Positions 33,594-42,158 of a stretch of DNA of 64,000 bases are shown here, piece by piece (positions within the stretch are counted from its first letter, which is position 1; the number at the start of each line of letters is the position of its first letter). The translations under genes and the position numbers were made by a program. Source of the DNA: JAAYXE01 sp964391195 (lineage in GTDB: Bacteria > Chloroflexota > Anaerolineae > Anaerolineales > UBA4823); assembly GCA_964391195.1 (NCBI GenBank), contig CAYMLG010000016.1, positions 1 through 64,000 of the forward strand, read 5' to 3'. The notes beneath the pieces are model-generated. The model saw only the letters and a list, made by a program, of their open reading frames with translations. It had not been told where the DNA came from and did no database searches.

Positions 33594-34552
33594 GGGTTCA
33601 CCTGTTCAATTGTGATTGTGCTCTCGCTGCGCTTCTGCTCCAACCATTCCTGCAGGGCTTGCTCCTGCAGCAGCAGCCGGGCGTCTGCAGTGAGAGGTCG
33701 CTCGGAGTCTCGTTCGATGACCAGGATAATGTGAAAGCCGTTGCTGGTTTGGATGATTTCGCTGTGCTGCCCTTCTGCAAGCTGGAAAGCCGCTTCTTCT
33801 ACTTCAGGATAGAGCAGGTAGCCCCGAGGGAACCACCCCAGCTCGCCTTCGGCTACCGGGTCGTATTCCGCTGCCAATCCCGCAAAATTGGAGCCTGCGT
33901 TCAGTCGTGCTAGCACTTGTTCGGCCTCTTCTCGGGTGTCGACCAGGATTTGCCGGGCGTGAACTTGCTCGGCGGTCTCCGGCACAGCGGCGATGATCCG
34001 GTCTCTCATCCAGGCGGCTGCCATCCCCTGCGCCAGGGCCTGGCGGAAATCCTTTTCCGTATAGCCGTAATCGGCCATCCATTTGGTGAGCGCCTCCTGG
34101 CTGCCCAACTGCTCCACCAACTGGTCGATCCGGGCCTGGATTTCGGCCTCGCCGGGGGCAAATCCCTCTTCGGCTGCGGCCTGGGCCAGGAGAGCCTGGT
34201 TGATCAGGTCGTCCAAAACCTGTTGGCGCTCATCTTCAGAAAGCTCGCCTCCGCTGGCGGCTTGATAGCGGGCCAGCTCGGCTTCCAGATTAGAGCGGGG
34301 GATGCCGGCGCCATTCACCTCAGCGGCCAGGGCCACAACGGTCGGCGAAGGCTGGAAGGAGGTCGGCGTCAGCGTGCTGGCGGCCGGCTCCTGGCTGCTG
34401 GCCGGAGTGTGCGAAGCAGCCGGACTGGGTACGGTCGTCGGGCCTGAACGGCACCCGCCCAGCAGCAGGGCTCCGGCCAAACCGAGGATCACTGCCCATC
34501 TTTGCCAGCTGAAGGACAGCGCCCCTCTAAAGTAAAATAAGATCAGAGACAT
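33590..34552 (-). CDS. PpiC-type peptidyl-prolyl isomerase lipoprotein (PrsA/SurA-like)
   Basis: A 320-residue foldase. An N-terminal hydrophobic stretch with lipobox L-L-G-G-C anchors it outside the membrane. A SurA_N-like helical region (about 75-190) leads to a parvulin domain (about 195-290) with V-H-A-R-Q-I-L-V-D-T, E-G-E-L-G-W-F-P-R and S-N-G-F-H-I-I-L-V, the standard rotamase motifs. It should catalyse proline isomerisation in secreted proteins. On the minus strand, TATAAT (34569-34564) lies 11 nt before the ATG. The 3' end overlaps the stalk-protein gene by 4 nt. Confidence 0.87.
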   Translation of the reverse strand: MSLILFYFRGALSFSWQRWAVILGLAGALLLGGCRSGPTTVPSPAASHTPASSQEPAASTLTPTSFQPSPTVVALAAEVNGAGIPRSNLEAELARYQAASGGELSEDERQQVLDDLINQALLAQAAAEEGFAPGEAEIQARIDQLVEQLGSQEALTKWMADYGYTEKDFRQALAQGMAAAWMRDRIIAAVPETAEQVHARQILVDTREEAEQVLARLNAGSNFAGLAAEYDPVAEGELGWFPRGYLLYPEVEEAAFQLAEGQHSEIIQTSNGFHIILVIERDSERPLTADARLLLQEQALQEWLEQKRSESTITIEQVNP

Positions 34553-34704
34553 AGCTGGTTTAGATTATACCTTTTGTTAATGGGGGTGATCACGTTACAA
34601 ATTAGATAACTGCCTGGGACTTTTTGGACATCTGATAAAATTTAGCCGCGGGTTCAGATAAGCCCTGTCTGGCCCCGCCATAACCCATCGCAAAGGAATC
34701 TAAA

Positions 34705-35379
34705 ATGCTGCGCGCCTTGCTTCGCCGAGTCTTGCGGTTGCTCGCCAGAATATTCCTACGGCTCGAAGTGGAAGGCCTGGACAACGTCCCCCTGGAAGGG
34801 GGGCTGATCCTTGCCGTCAATCATATGAGTTGGTTGGATGCGCCGATCGTCTTTGCCCTGGTCGACCGGAAGGACATCACCGCCCTGGTCGCGGAGAAAT
34901 ACCAGACAAAACCTTTTTTTCGATTTTTGGTAAACGCGGTCAATGGAATCTGGATCAACCGCTTCGAGGCTGATCTACAAGCCCTGCGTGCTGCAACCGA
35001 GTACTTAAAACGAGGGGGCGCCCTGGGCATAGCCCCCGAAGGGACACGGAGCCAAACCGGGCAACTGCTGCAGGCCAAAACCGGGGTCGCTTACCTGGCC
35101 GAGCGATCTGGAGTGCCGATCGTGCCGGTGGGGATTGCCGGGACCGAAAACGGCTTCCGTCTAATCGCCCGCCTGCGCCGCCCCAAAATTGTCATCACCT
35201 TTGGGGAACCTTTCTATCTCCCCCCATTGGAGAAGCGGAATCGCAGCCAGTCTCTGCTGCGCAATACCGAGGAGATCATGTGCCGTATCGCCCGGCTCCT
35301 CCCGGCTCAATATCATGGGTTCTATGCCGGGCATCCTTGCCTGGAGGAGCTTTTAGCAAAGGAGCGGCAGGAAATATAA
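34705..35379 (+). CDS. plsC: 1-acyl-sn-glycerol-3-phosphate acyltransferase
   Basis: A 224-residue PlsC-type acyltransferase that makes phosphatidic acid at the inner membrane face. The catalytic motif is N-H-M-S-W-L-D-A-P (H-x4-D), with substrate motif A-P-E-G-T-R-S-Q-T-G and V-P-I-V-P-V-G-I. The short Arg-rich and hydrophobic N terminus probably lies on the membrane. AAAGGA precedes the ATG. It is a monocistronic-looking gene directly upstream of the pheST promoter. Confidence 0.93.
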   Translation: MLRALLRRVLRLLARIFLRLEVEGLDNVPLEGGLILAVNHMSWLDAPIVFALVDRKDITALVAEKYQTKPFFRFLVNAVNGIWINRFEADLQALRAATEYLKRGGALGIAPEGTRSQTGQLLQAKTGVAYLAERSGVPIVPVGIAGTENGFRLIARLRRPKIVITFGEPFYLPPLEKRNRSQSLLRNTEEIMCRIARLLPAQYHGFYAGHPCLEELLAKERQEI

Positions 35380-35393
35380 GTCTTACCTCACTC

Positions 35394-35421
35394 TTGACAG
35401 TCATCGGAATCCGCGGATAAT
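35394..35421 (+). promoter_or_regulatory. Sigma-70-type promoter of pheST
   Basis: TTGACA (35394-35399), 16-bp spacer, GATAAT (35416-35421). Transcription would start near 35428, just before the T-box leader. Confidence 0.8.
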
Positions 35422-35429
35422 AGGGACAC

Positions 35430-35778
35430 AATCTGCCGCCAGGGAATAGCTGTGACGGAGGAAAGTAGGCCAGGTGGAAGCCGACAGGGAGGTGTGGGGC
35501 GCAGACTGAGACCCCCACCCGGGTGAAGCTGGTTGAAGTTCCCTCCCGAGCTGCTCAAGGGAACGGTCGGAGGCGCCTTTGCTGCCTCTCGTGACTCAGT
35601 AGTTTGAGCCGCAGCCCCAGCGTTAAACGGGGAGCCAATCGCTGAACATATCCAACAGGTGTGGGAAAACCGCGTGGATCGGTTCGGCTGCTGGTGATCG
35701 AGTGAGCCGTGTCTACGGCTAAGAAGGGTGGTACCGCGGGAATTGCATCCCGTCCCTTTGGGGCGCGGGATGTTTTTG
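35430..35778 (+). promoter_or_regulatory. T-box leader controlling pheST, Phe specifier
   Basis: A tRNA-sensing leader. Stem I closes with GGAGG (35457-35461) against CCTCC (35542-35546) and holds AAAGTA on the 5' side and TTC (35539-35541), a Phe codon, on the 3' side as the probable specifier. The T-box core A-A-G-G-G-T-G-G-T-A-C-C-G-C-G lies at 35724-35738. A terminator follows: CATCCCG (35746-35752) with CGGGATG (35766-35772) and then TTTTT. Uncharged tRNA-Phe should stabilise the antiterminator and let pheS be read. Confidence 0.92.
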
Positions 35779-35801
35779 TTTAATCACCATTGGAGGTGTG
35801 T

Positions 35802-36863
35802 ATGCTCTCACAATTGGACGAGATCGAGCGAACGGCGCTCGAAAGCCTGCAGGCAGTGCAGGATGAAGAAGCGCTGCAGCGCTGGCGTGTATCCAATCTC
35901 GGCCGCAGTTCGCCGTTGATGGCCACCTTCGATCGCATGGGCGAAATGCCGAAGGAAGAGCGCCCGGCAATCGGCCGGCGGGCGAATCAGGTCAAGCAGG
36001 CCCTGGAAGCCGCGCTGAACGAACGGGCGGAGGCTCTGCGGAAAGAGGCCCTCCAGCGTTCCCTCGAGACCGAGCGGCTGGACGTCACCTTGCCTGGGCG
36101 GCCGGTTGCGCGCGGGCGTCTGCATCCCATCAGCCGGACTTTCCGCGAGGTTTACCGCGTCTTCGGCGAAATGGGTTTCCAGGTGTACCATTCGCGGGAT
36201 GTGGAGACGGATGAATACAACTTTCAGCTCCTCAACTTCCCCCCGAACCATCCGGCGCGTGAAATGCAGGACTCTTTCTACATCGCAACTGAAGAGGATC
36301 GCGGCGATAACCCTTTAGTCCTGCGCACGCACACCTCGCCGGGCCAGATCCGGGCCATGCGCCGCTTCTCGGCTGCCAACCCGGATAACCCGCCGCCGAT
36401 CCGCATTATCCTCCCCGGGATGGTCTATCGCTACGAGCAGGTGACCGCCCGCTCAGAAGTGCAGTTCAATCAGGTGGAAGGCCTGGCTGTGGGAGAGAAT
36501 ATCACTTTCCGGGATCTGAAAGGCACCCTCTCGGATGCCGCCCGTCGCATCTATGGCGAGAATGTGCGTATTCGCTTCCGCGCTTCGCACTTCCCCTTCA
36601 CCGAGCCGAGCGCAGAGATGGATATCGAATGTTTTGTGTGCGGCGGGAAGGGCTGCCCCATTTGCAAGCGCACCGGGTGGCTGGAAGTTCTCGGCTGTGG
36701 GATGGTCCATCCGGTTGTCTTACAGAACGGCGGTTACGACCCCGAGCGATTCACCGGGTTTGCCTTCGGCATGGGTATGGAGCGAATCACAATTCTGCGC
36801 CACCGGATCGAAGACATCCGCAATTTCTGGCTCAACGACCTGCGCTTCTTAGAGCAGTTCTAA
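35802..36863 (+). CDS. pheS: Phenylalanine-tRNA ligase alpha subunit
   Basis: A 353-residue class II synthetase subunit: an N-terminal coiled coil (about 1-90) that contacts tRNA-Phe, then the catalytic core with N-H-P-A-R-E-M-Q-D-S-F-Y (motif 2 area), a cysteine-rich loop (C-F-V-C-G-G-K-G-C-P-I-C) and motif 3 G-F-A-F-G-M-G-M-E-R-I. It forms the alpha2-beta2 enzyme with PheT. The four-cysteine loop looks like a zinc knuckle, seen in some PheS. ATG 35802 with GGAGGTG just before it is the start. It is the first gene behind the T-box. Confidence 0.96.
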   Translation: MLSQLDEIERTALESLQAVQDEEALQRWRVSNLGRSSPLMATFDRMGEMPKEERPAIGRRANQVKQALEAALNERAEALRKEALQRSLETERLDVTLPGRPVARGRLHPISRTFREVYRVFGEMGFQVYHSRDVETDEYNFQLLNFPPNHPAREMQDSFYIATEEDRGDNPLVLRTHTSPGQIRAMRRFSAANPDNPPPIRIILPGMVYRYEQVTARSEVQFNQVEGLAVGENITFRDLKGTLSDAARRIYGENVRIRFRASHFPFTEPSAEMDIECFVCGGKGCPICKRTGWLEVLGCGMVHPVVLQNGGYDPERFTGFAFGMGMERITILRHRIEDIRNFWLNDLRFLEQF

Positions 36864-36894
36864 AGCAGGGCCGGGTCACGAAGGAGATCGATAT

Positions 36895-39447
36895 ATGAAA
36901 GTGCCACTTTCATGGGTAAAGGATTACGTGGAGATCAACCTCTCCCTGGGAGAGCTGGCCCACATGCTGACGATGGCAGGGCTCGAAGTGGAAGAGGTCC
37001 GTTATGTAGGTCTGCCTCTCCCAACCGGTGAACCGGCGGGGGGGGAGGCTGCTCAGAGGCCCGATACCAAGGTTACCGGCCTGGCCTGGGATCCGGAGAA
37101 AATCGTCGTGGGTGAAATCCGGGAGGTCATGCCCCACCCGAACGCCGACCGCCTGGTGCTCTGCCGGTTGTACGATGGGCAGCAGGAGCATACCGTCCTG
37201 ACCGGGGCGCCGAACCTGTTCGAATACAAAGGGCAGGGAGCCCTGGAGCCGCCGATCAAAGTGGCTTATGCGAAGGAAGGCGCCCAAATCTACGACGGCC
37301 ACCAGCCGGGCAACGTGTTGACCACCTTAAAACGGGCCAAGATCCGTGGGGTCGAATCGTATTCCATGGTGTGTTCCGAGAAAGAGTTGGGCATTTCGGA
37401 CGAGCACGAAGGCATTATTATCCTCGATGCGGATGCTCCTACCGGGATGCCGCTGGTGGATTACATGGGCGATGCTGTGCTGGAGATCGCCATCACCCCC
37501 AATATCGCCCGCGATGCCAATATGCTCGGTGTTGCCCGCGAAATCTCGGCGCTGACCGGCGTTCCGCTGCGGGCGCCTGCGCTCAACACGCCCACCGGCG
37601 GTGATCCGATCGAGGGGAAAGCGAAAATCGAAATCCGCAGCCCGGAGCTCAACCCGCGCTTTATCCTTGGTCTGGTACGGGACGTTCAGGTCGGCCCCAG
37701 CCCCTATTGGGTCCAGCGTCGCTTGCGGCTGGCGGGGATGCGGCCGATTAACAATATCGTGGATGCCACCAACTACGCCATGTTGGAGATTGGCGAACCT
37801 CTGCATGCTTTCGACTATGATGTTCTCGTTCAGCGAGCCGATGGCGGAACGCCCACGATTATCACGCGCACTGCCCATCCGGGAGAAAAGCTGACTACCC
37901 TGGATGGTGTCGAACGCCGGCTAGACCCTTCGACGGTGCTGGTTACCGACACGGCCGGATCCCTATCGATCGCCGGTGTGATGGGCGGGCTCGAGTCTGA
38001 GGTGAGCGAGAATACCCGCAATATCTTGCTCGAAGGCGCGGCCTGGAATTTCATCAACATTCGCCGCACCGTGTTCTCTCAGCACTTGCAATCGGAAGCT
38101 GCTTACCGCTTCTCCCGGGGAGTGCATCCGGCGATGGCAGAGCGCGGTGTGCGCCGCTGCCTGAAGCTGATGCACGAGTGGGCCGGTGGCCAGGTTGCCC
38201 CCGGGTTGGTGGACAATTACCCCCTCCCGCTACATGATCCCACCGTGGAAATCACCTCCCAGGATGTCAAGCGCTGGCTGGGGATTGACCTCTCCCTGGA
38301 TGAGATCGCCCACATCCTCTACCGGCTGCAGTTCTCAGTAGAGATCGAAGGCGATGTGCTGCGGGCAACCACCCCCGATCACCGCCTGGATATCGGTGAA
38401 GGGATCATCGGTAAAGCGGACTTGATCGAAGAAATCGCCCGTATTTACGGTTACGAGCGCATTCCGGAGACCCGCATACGCGATGAACTCCCGCCCCAGC
38501 TAAGCGACCGGCTCATGGAAGTGGAGGAGCAGCTTCGCGATCTGCTGATCAACGCCGGCCTGCAGGAGATCGTGACCCACCGCATGACCACCCCTGAACG
38601 GGAAGCGCGCCACTTGATACCGGGTGAAAGCCTGGATCAGAGGCGCTATGTGCGCCTGGCGAACCCGATAAGCAGCGACCGGGATGTGCTCCGCCAGAGC
38701 CAGTTGGCCAGTCTACTGGATGTGATGGAGCGCAACGCTCGCCTGCGTCAGCGGATTGCCCTGTTCGAGATCGGCAAGGTCTTCCTGGCTTGCGGCTCCG
38801 ACCTTCCAGATGAGCCATCCCGCCTGACAATCGGGATCACCGGCCCGCGCGAACTTCCCCATTGGAATGGCGCAGTGGATGAGCCGGTGGATTTTTACGA
38901 TCTGAAAGGCGTGCTAGAATCGGTCTTCACCGGCCTGCACCTGGCTGAAGTGAGGTATGAACCGGACACTCATCCCAGCCTGCATCCCGGAAAGACGGCC
39001 CGCATTCTGGTGGGCGGGGAGGTGGTTGGTGTGATGGGCGAACTGCACCCTCTGGTTCGCGAGCGCTATGAACTGCCCCCCACCCCGGTGATCGTGGCCG
39101 ATATCGATCTGGAAGCGCTGCTCAAGCGGATGGAATCTCGTTATCCGGTCACCCCCGTCCCGGCCTTCCCTCCGGCCATCGAGGACCTGGCGGTCATCGT
39201 GGATGAATCCATTCCCGGCGGGCGGGTGGCCGAGGTGATCTACGCTGCGGGAGGCGAGATGGTGACCGATGTAGAGCTGTTCGACGTGTATCGCGGCGAA
39301 CAGATCGGGGCAGGCAAGAAGAGCCTGGCTTACCGGGTAACTTACCAGGCGCCGGACCGGACCCTGACCGATAAGGAGCTACAGCAAATCCGCCAGCGGA
39401 TCATTCGCCGCCTGGATCACGATCTGAACGCCCACTTGCGTTCGTAG
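36895..39447 (+). CDS. pheT: Phenylalanine-tRNA ligase beta subunit
   Basis: An 850-residue subunit with the full bacterial domain set: N-terminal B1, a tRNA-binding OB fold (about 75-190, V-G-E-I-R-E-V-M-P-H-P-N-A-D-R-L), the B3/B4 editing domain (about 245-425), B5 (about 440-520), a core-like domain and a C-terminal FDX-ACB anticodon-binding domain (about 755-850). It edits mischarged Tyr-tRNA-Phe. It begins 31 bp after pheS with AAGGAGAT upstream, so it shares the T-box transcript. Confidence 0.96.
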   Translation: MKVPLSWVKDYVEINLSLGELAHMLTMAGLEVEEVRYVGLPLPTGEPAGGEAAQRPDTKVTGLAWDPEKIVVGEIREVMPHPNADRLVLCRLYDGQQEHTVLTGAPNLFEYKGQGALEPPIKVAYAKEGAQIYDGHQPGNVLTTLKRAKIRGVESYSMVCSEKELGISDEHEGIIILDADAPTGMPLVDYMGDAVLEIAITPNIARDANMLGVAREISALTGVPLRAPALNTPTGGDPIEGKAKIEIRSPELNPRFILGLVRDVQVGPSPYWVQRRLRLAGMRPINNIVDATNYAMLEIGEPLHAFDYDVLVQRADGGTPTIITRTAHPGEKLTTLDGVERRLDPSTVLVTDTAGSLSIAGVMGGLESEVSENTRNILLEGAAWNFINIRRTVFSQHLQSEAAYRFSRGVHPAMAERGVRRCLKLMHEWAGGQVAPGLVDNYPLPLHDPTVEITSQDVKRWLGIDLSLDEIAHILYRLQFSVEIEGDVLRATTPDHRLDIGEGIIGKADLIEEIARIYGYERIPETRIRDELPPQLSDRLMEVEEQLRDLLINAGLQEIVTHRMTTPEREARHLIPGESLDQRRYVRLANPISSDRDVLRQSQLASLLDVMERNARLRQRIALFEIGKVFLACGSDLPDEPSRLTIGITGPRELPHWNGAVDEPVDFYDLKGVLESVFTGLHLAEVRYEPDTHPSLHPGKTARILVGGEVVGVMGELHPLVRERYELPPTPVIVADIDLEALLKRMESRYPVTPVPAFPPAIEDLAVIVDESIPGGRVAEVIYAAGGEMVTDVELFDVYRGEQIGAGKKSLAYRVTYQAPDRTLTDKELQQIRQRIIRRLDHDLNAHLRS

Positions 39448-39537
39448 CGTTGTTAGCAGGGGGATGGCGCGATACAATTGTGCTGTCCCCCTTACCATTT
39501 AAATCGTCTTTTCAGCTTTCATCTCAAGGAGAATGTG

Positions 39538-40050
39538 ATGAACGGTAACAGCAGCCGCACCACCGGCATCATCCTGGTCATCCTCACCGTTCTGCTGTGC
39601 GCCTGCCCCGGGTTGGTGCTCCTGTTGACGGGCGGGATCTTTGGTCTCTTCGGCCTCATTCCCGAGGCTGGGAGCGATATGATCGGCAGCGGCGATCTCT
39701 CCCCCTTCGTGGTCGCCGGCATCTCCATCTGTCTGGGCGTCTTCCTGGTCGCCATCCCGATTGTCATCGCGGTTGTGACCCTGCGAAGTAAGCCCTCGCC
39801 AACCGCACCCTCTGTCGCTCCCCGAGAGCCTGTCTCAGCGCCCCCCGCCCCGCCGCCGGTCGCTGAGCCTCCCTCGCCGCTCGTCGAAACGGCTCCTCCA
39901 CAGACCAGCGTTTCTCCTGAGAGCGAGGTGGTTGAACCGGAGGTGGAAGAGACCCCGGCCGAGCCGGAGCAAAGCCCCGGAGAAGCCCCGGCTGAGGAAT
40001 CCCCGGATGAGCCTGAGGAGGATGAAAACTATATCCCCCCGGCGATCTAA
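39538..40050 (+). CDS. Small membrane protein with acidic Pro/Glu tail
   Basis: A 170-residue protein with no recognised family. Two hydrophobic helices (about 9-32 and 57-80) are followed by a Pro-rich, Glu-rich tail (about 85-170, repeats such as P-E-V-E-E-T-P-A-E-P-E). The tail is probably cytoplasmic or disordered. ATG 39538 has AAGGAG (39526-39531) 6 nt upstream. It may be read through from pheT; a weak hairpin (AGGGGGA/TCCCCCT) separates them. Confidence 0.55.
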   Translation: MNGNSSRTTGIILVILTVLLCACPGLVLLLTGGIFGLFGLIPEAGSDMIGSGDLSPFVVAGISICLGVFLVAIPIVIAVVTLRSKPSPTAPSVAPREPVSAPPAPPPVAEPPSPLVETAPPQTSVSPESEVVEPEVEETPAEPEQSPGEAPAEESPDEPEEDENYIPPAI

Positions 40051-40081
40051 GCTTCCCCCCTTGCCGGGGATTGCCATAATT

Positions 40082-40102
40082 CGCCAGGAGCGAACCCTGG
40101 CG
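40082..40102. terminator. Hairpin between convergent genes
   Basis: CGCCAGG (40082-40088) pairs with CCTGGCG (40096-40102). No T tract follows on either strand, so termination strength is doubtful. Confidence 0.4.
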
Positions 40103-40121
40103 GCCGGGGTGCCAGAACGGC

Positions 40122-42020
40122 CTAAACTGGCTGGCGGATTGTGTCGATCACCTCTGCCGCCAGGTCATACCGGCTGAACGCGGGCATGATGTAGACCCCA
40201 TTGGCCCATGACCTCAGTTGGGTGATGATCTCGGCCGCGATGCGCACCCCTTCGTAAGGCGCTTTGTCTCCGGCGTCTCGCAGCCTTTTCTGGATGCTCT
40301 CCGGAATGCTGATCCCCGGGACCTCGTTGTGCAGGAAGGTGGCGTGGCGAGTGCCGTAGAGCGGGAGCACACCCACCAGCAGGGGCTGTGTCAATGACCC
40401 GTACAGCTCGGCATAACATTTCAGGAAATTCTCCGCCAGCGCCGGTTCGTAAACCGGTTGGGTGAGGATGAAATCGGCTCCGGCGTTCAACTTACGGCGC
40501 AGGGTCTTGATCTCCCGGTCGATATCGGGCGAGCACAGGTTCAGGGCGCAGCCCACGTAAAAGGACGTCGGCTGTCCGATGTCTGCTCCTGAATGATCGA
40601 CCCCGGTATTGAACCCCTGTTTAATCAGCTTAATCAAGCCGGACGGCACCAGATCGTAATTGTCCATCGCATCGGGGTAGTCCCCGATGGCCGTCGGGTC
40701 GCCCATCACGACGAACACATTGCGGATGTTCAGCGCATGGGCGGCCAGCAGATCCCCCTGCACCCTAAGCAGGTTGCGCCCACGGGTGGGGAAGTGCAGG
40801 GTGGTATCCACCCCCACCCGCTGCTGGATCAGGTCGCACACAGCCCAGGGGCTCATCCGCATCCTCGCCATCGGGCTGTCGGCCACGTTGATAACATCGG
40901 CCCCGGTTTCGGCCAGCAGGCTGGCCCCCGCCAGCAGCTTATGGGCAGAAAGTCCTCGGGGAGGGTCCATCTCGACGGAGATGACGAACTCTCCATTGGC
41001 CAGTTTCTGCGCCAGGGGCGTGGGCGAATGAGGCGCAGCGATCCTTTCATCACTATCTGCGTCCGAGGTGACAGTGACATCGAATGCGCACCCTTCGGGA
41101 TTGGCATCCAACGCTGCGCGCATGGCGGCGATATGCTGGGGCGTGGTCCCACAGCAGCCGCCGATCAGGCTTGCGCCGGCTTCACAGAAAGCCCGGGCGT
41201 ATTCGCCGAAATAATCCGGGTTGGCCGGGTACATGATCCGCCCGCCCACCTGTTCCGGCCAGCCGGCGTTGGGCATCACGGAAAAGTATGGGCCACTGCG
41301 CGGCGAATCTCCTTTTTCGGCGATCGGAAGCGCGGCCCGCATTTCCTTCAAAATGCGGTAGATCTGCGCCGGTCCACCTGAACAGTTGATCCCGATCACA
41401 TCCGCCCCGGTCTCGTACAGGACCCGCGCCACTTTCACCGGAGAATCGCCCAGCAGGGTCCGGTCATCTCGGGTGAAGGTCATCGAAGCCACGACTGGCA
41501 GATCGCACACCCCTCGGGCTGCCAGCACGGCTTCGCGCACCTCGTGCAGGTCGCTGATTGTCTCGATCAAAATCAGGTCGGCCCCGGCTTGTGCTAAAGC
41601 GGAAATCTGCTCGGCGAACACCTGGCGGGCTTGCTCCGGCTGCACCCTTCCGAAGGGGGCCAGGCGCACACCCAGGGGGCCTACATCCCCGGCGACCAGC
41701 ACCTCTTTAAACGAGGCCAGCACGACCCGGCTGGCGAGCTCGACGCCGGCCCGGTTGATCTCCACCACCTGATCTGCCAGGCCGTGTTCCGCCAGTTTGT
41801 AGCGGTTTGCGCCGAATGTGTTTGTCTGGATGACCTGCGAGCCGGCCTCGATATAGGCCCGGTGAATGGCAGCCACCTGTGCCGGGTGACTGAGGTTGAG
41901 CGCGTCGAAACATTGATCGAATCCGGTGCCCTGGGCATTGAGCATTGTGCCCATAGCCCCATCCCCCAGGACCGGTCTTTTCGCCTCTGCTAACCAGCTT
42001 AGAAACTTGGATTGCGCCAT
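40122..42020 (-). CDS. Bifunctional homocysteine S-methyltransferase / methylenetetrahydrofolate reductase
   Basis: A 632-residue fusion. Residues about 1-300 are a homocysteine methyltransferase with zinc ligands in I-N-C-S-G-G-P and I-G-G-C-C-G-T-T-P. Residues about 335-632 are a MetF-type TIM barrel with S-V-E-M-D-P-P-R-G, V-F-V-V-M-G-D-P-T and F-I-L-T-Q-P-V-Y-E, the flavin and folate motifs. The pair makes methionine using 5-methyltetrahydrofolate made in the same chain, as in the YitJ type. No cobalamin domain is present. The gene is alone on the minus strand; no SAM riboswitch is seen in the 138-bp leader. Confidence 0.93.
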   Translation of the reverse strand: MAQSKFLSWLAEAKRPVLGDGAMGTMLNAQGTGFDQCFDALNLSHPAQVAAIHRAYIEAGSQVIQTNTFGANRYKLAEHGLADQVVEINRAGVELASRVVLASFKEVLVAGDVGPLGVRLAPFGRVQPEQARQVFAEQISALAQAGADLILIETISDLHEVREAVLAARGVCDLPVVASMTFTRDDRTLLGDSPVKVARVLYETGADVIGINCSGGPAQIYRILKEMRAALPIAEKGDSPRSGPYFSVMPNAGWPEQVGGRIMYPANPDYFGEYARAFCEAGASLIGGCCGTTPQHIAAMRAALDANPEGCAFDVTVTSDADSDERIAAPHSPTPLAQKLANGEFVISVEMDPPRGLSAHKLLAGASLLAETGADVINVADSPMARMRMSPWAVCDLIQQRVGVDTTLHFPTRGRNLLRVQGDLLAAHALNIRNVFVVMGDPTAIGDYPDAMDNYDLVPSGLIKLIKQGFNTGVDHSGADIGQPTSFYVGCALNLCSPDIDREIKTLRRKLNAGADFILTQPVYEPALAENFLKCYAELYGSLTQPLLVGVLPLYGTRHATFLHNEVPGISIPESIQKRLRDAGDKAPYEGVRIAAEIITQLRSWANGVYIMPAFSRYDLAAEVIDTIRQPV

Positions 42021-42158
42021 TGCCTGTTACCCCTCTCATCCCCTCTCATCGGATAATTTGGATGATATTTTACTATCTAATCCCTATTAAGATGTACGGG
42101 TTTTCGCAGTTGTGCTTGTTCTCACCCTTGCTTAACTCACGCTGAGTATAATCATTCC

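Noticed and set aside
42021..42158. SAM riboswitch before the methionine enzyme
   Set aside because: The short leader shows no recognisable SAM aptamer core.
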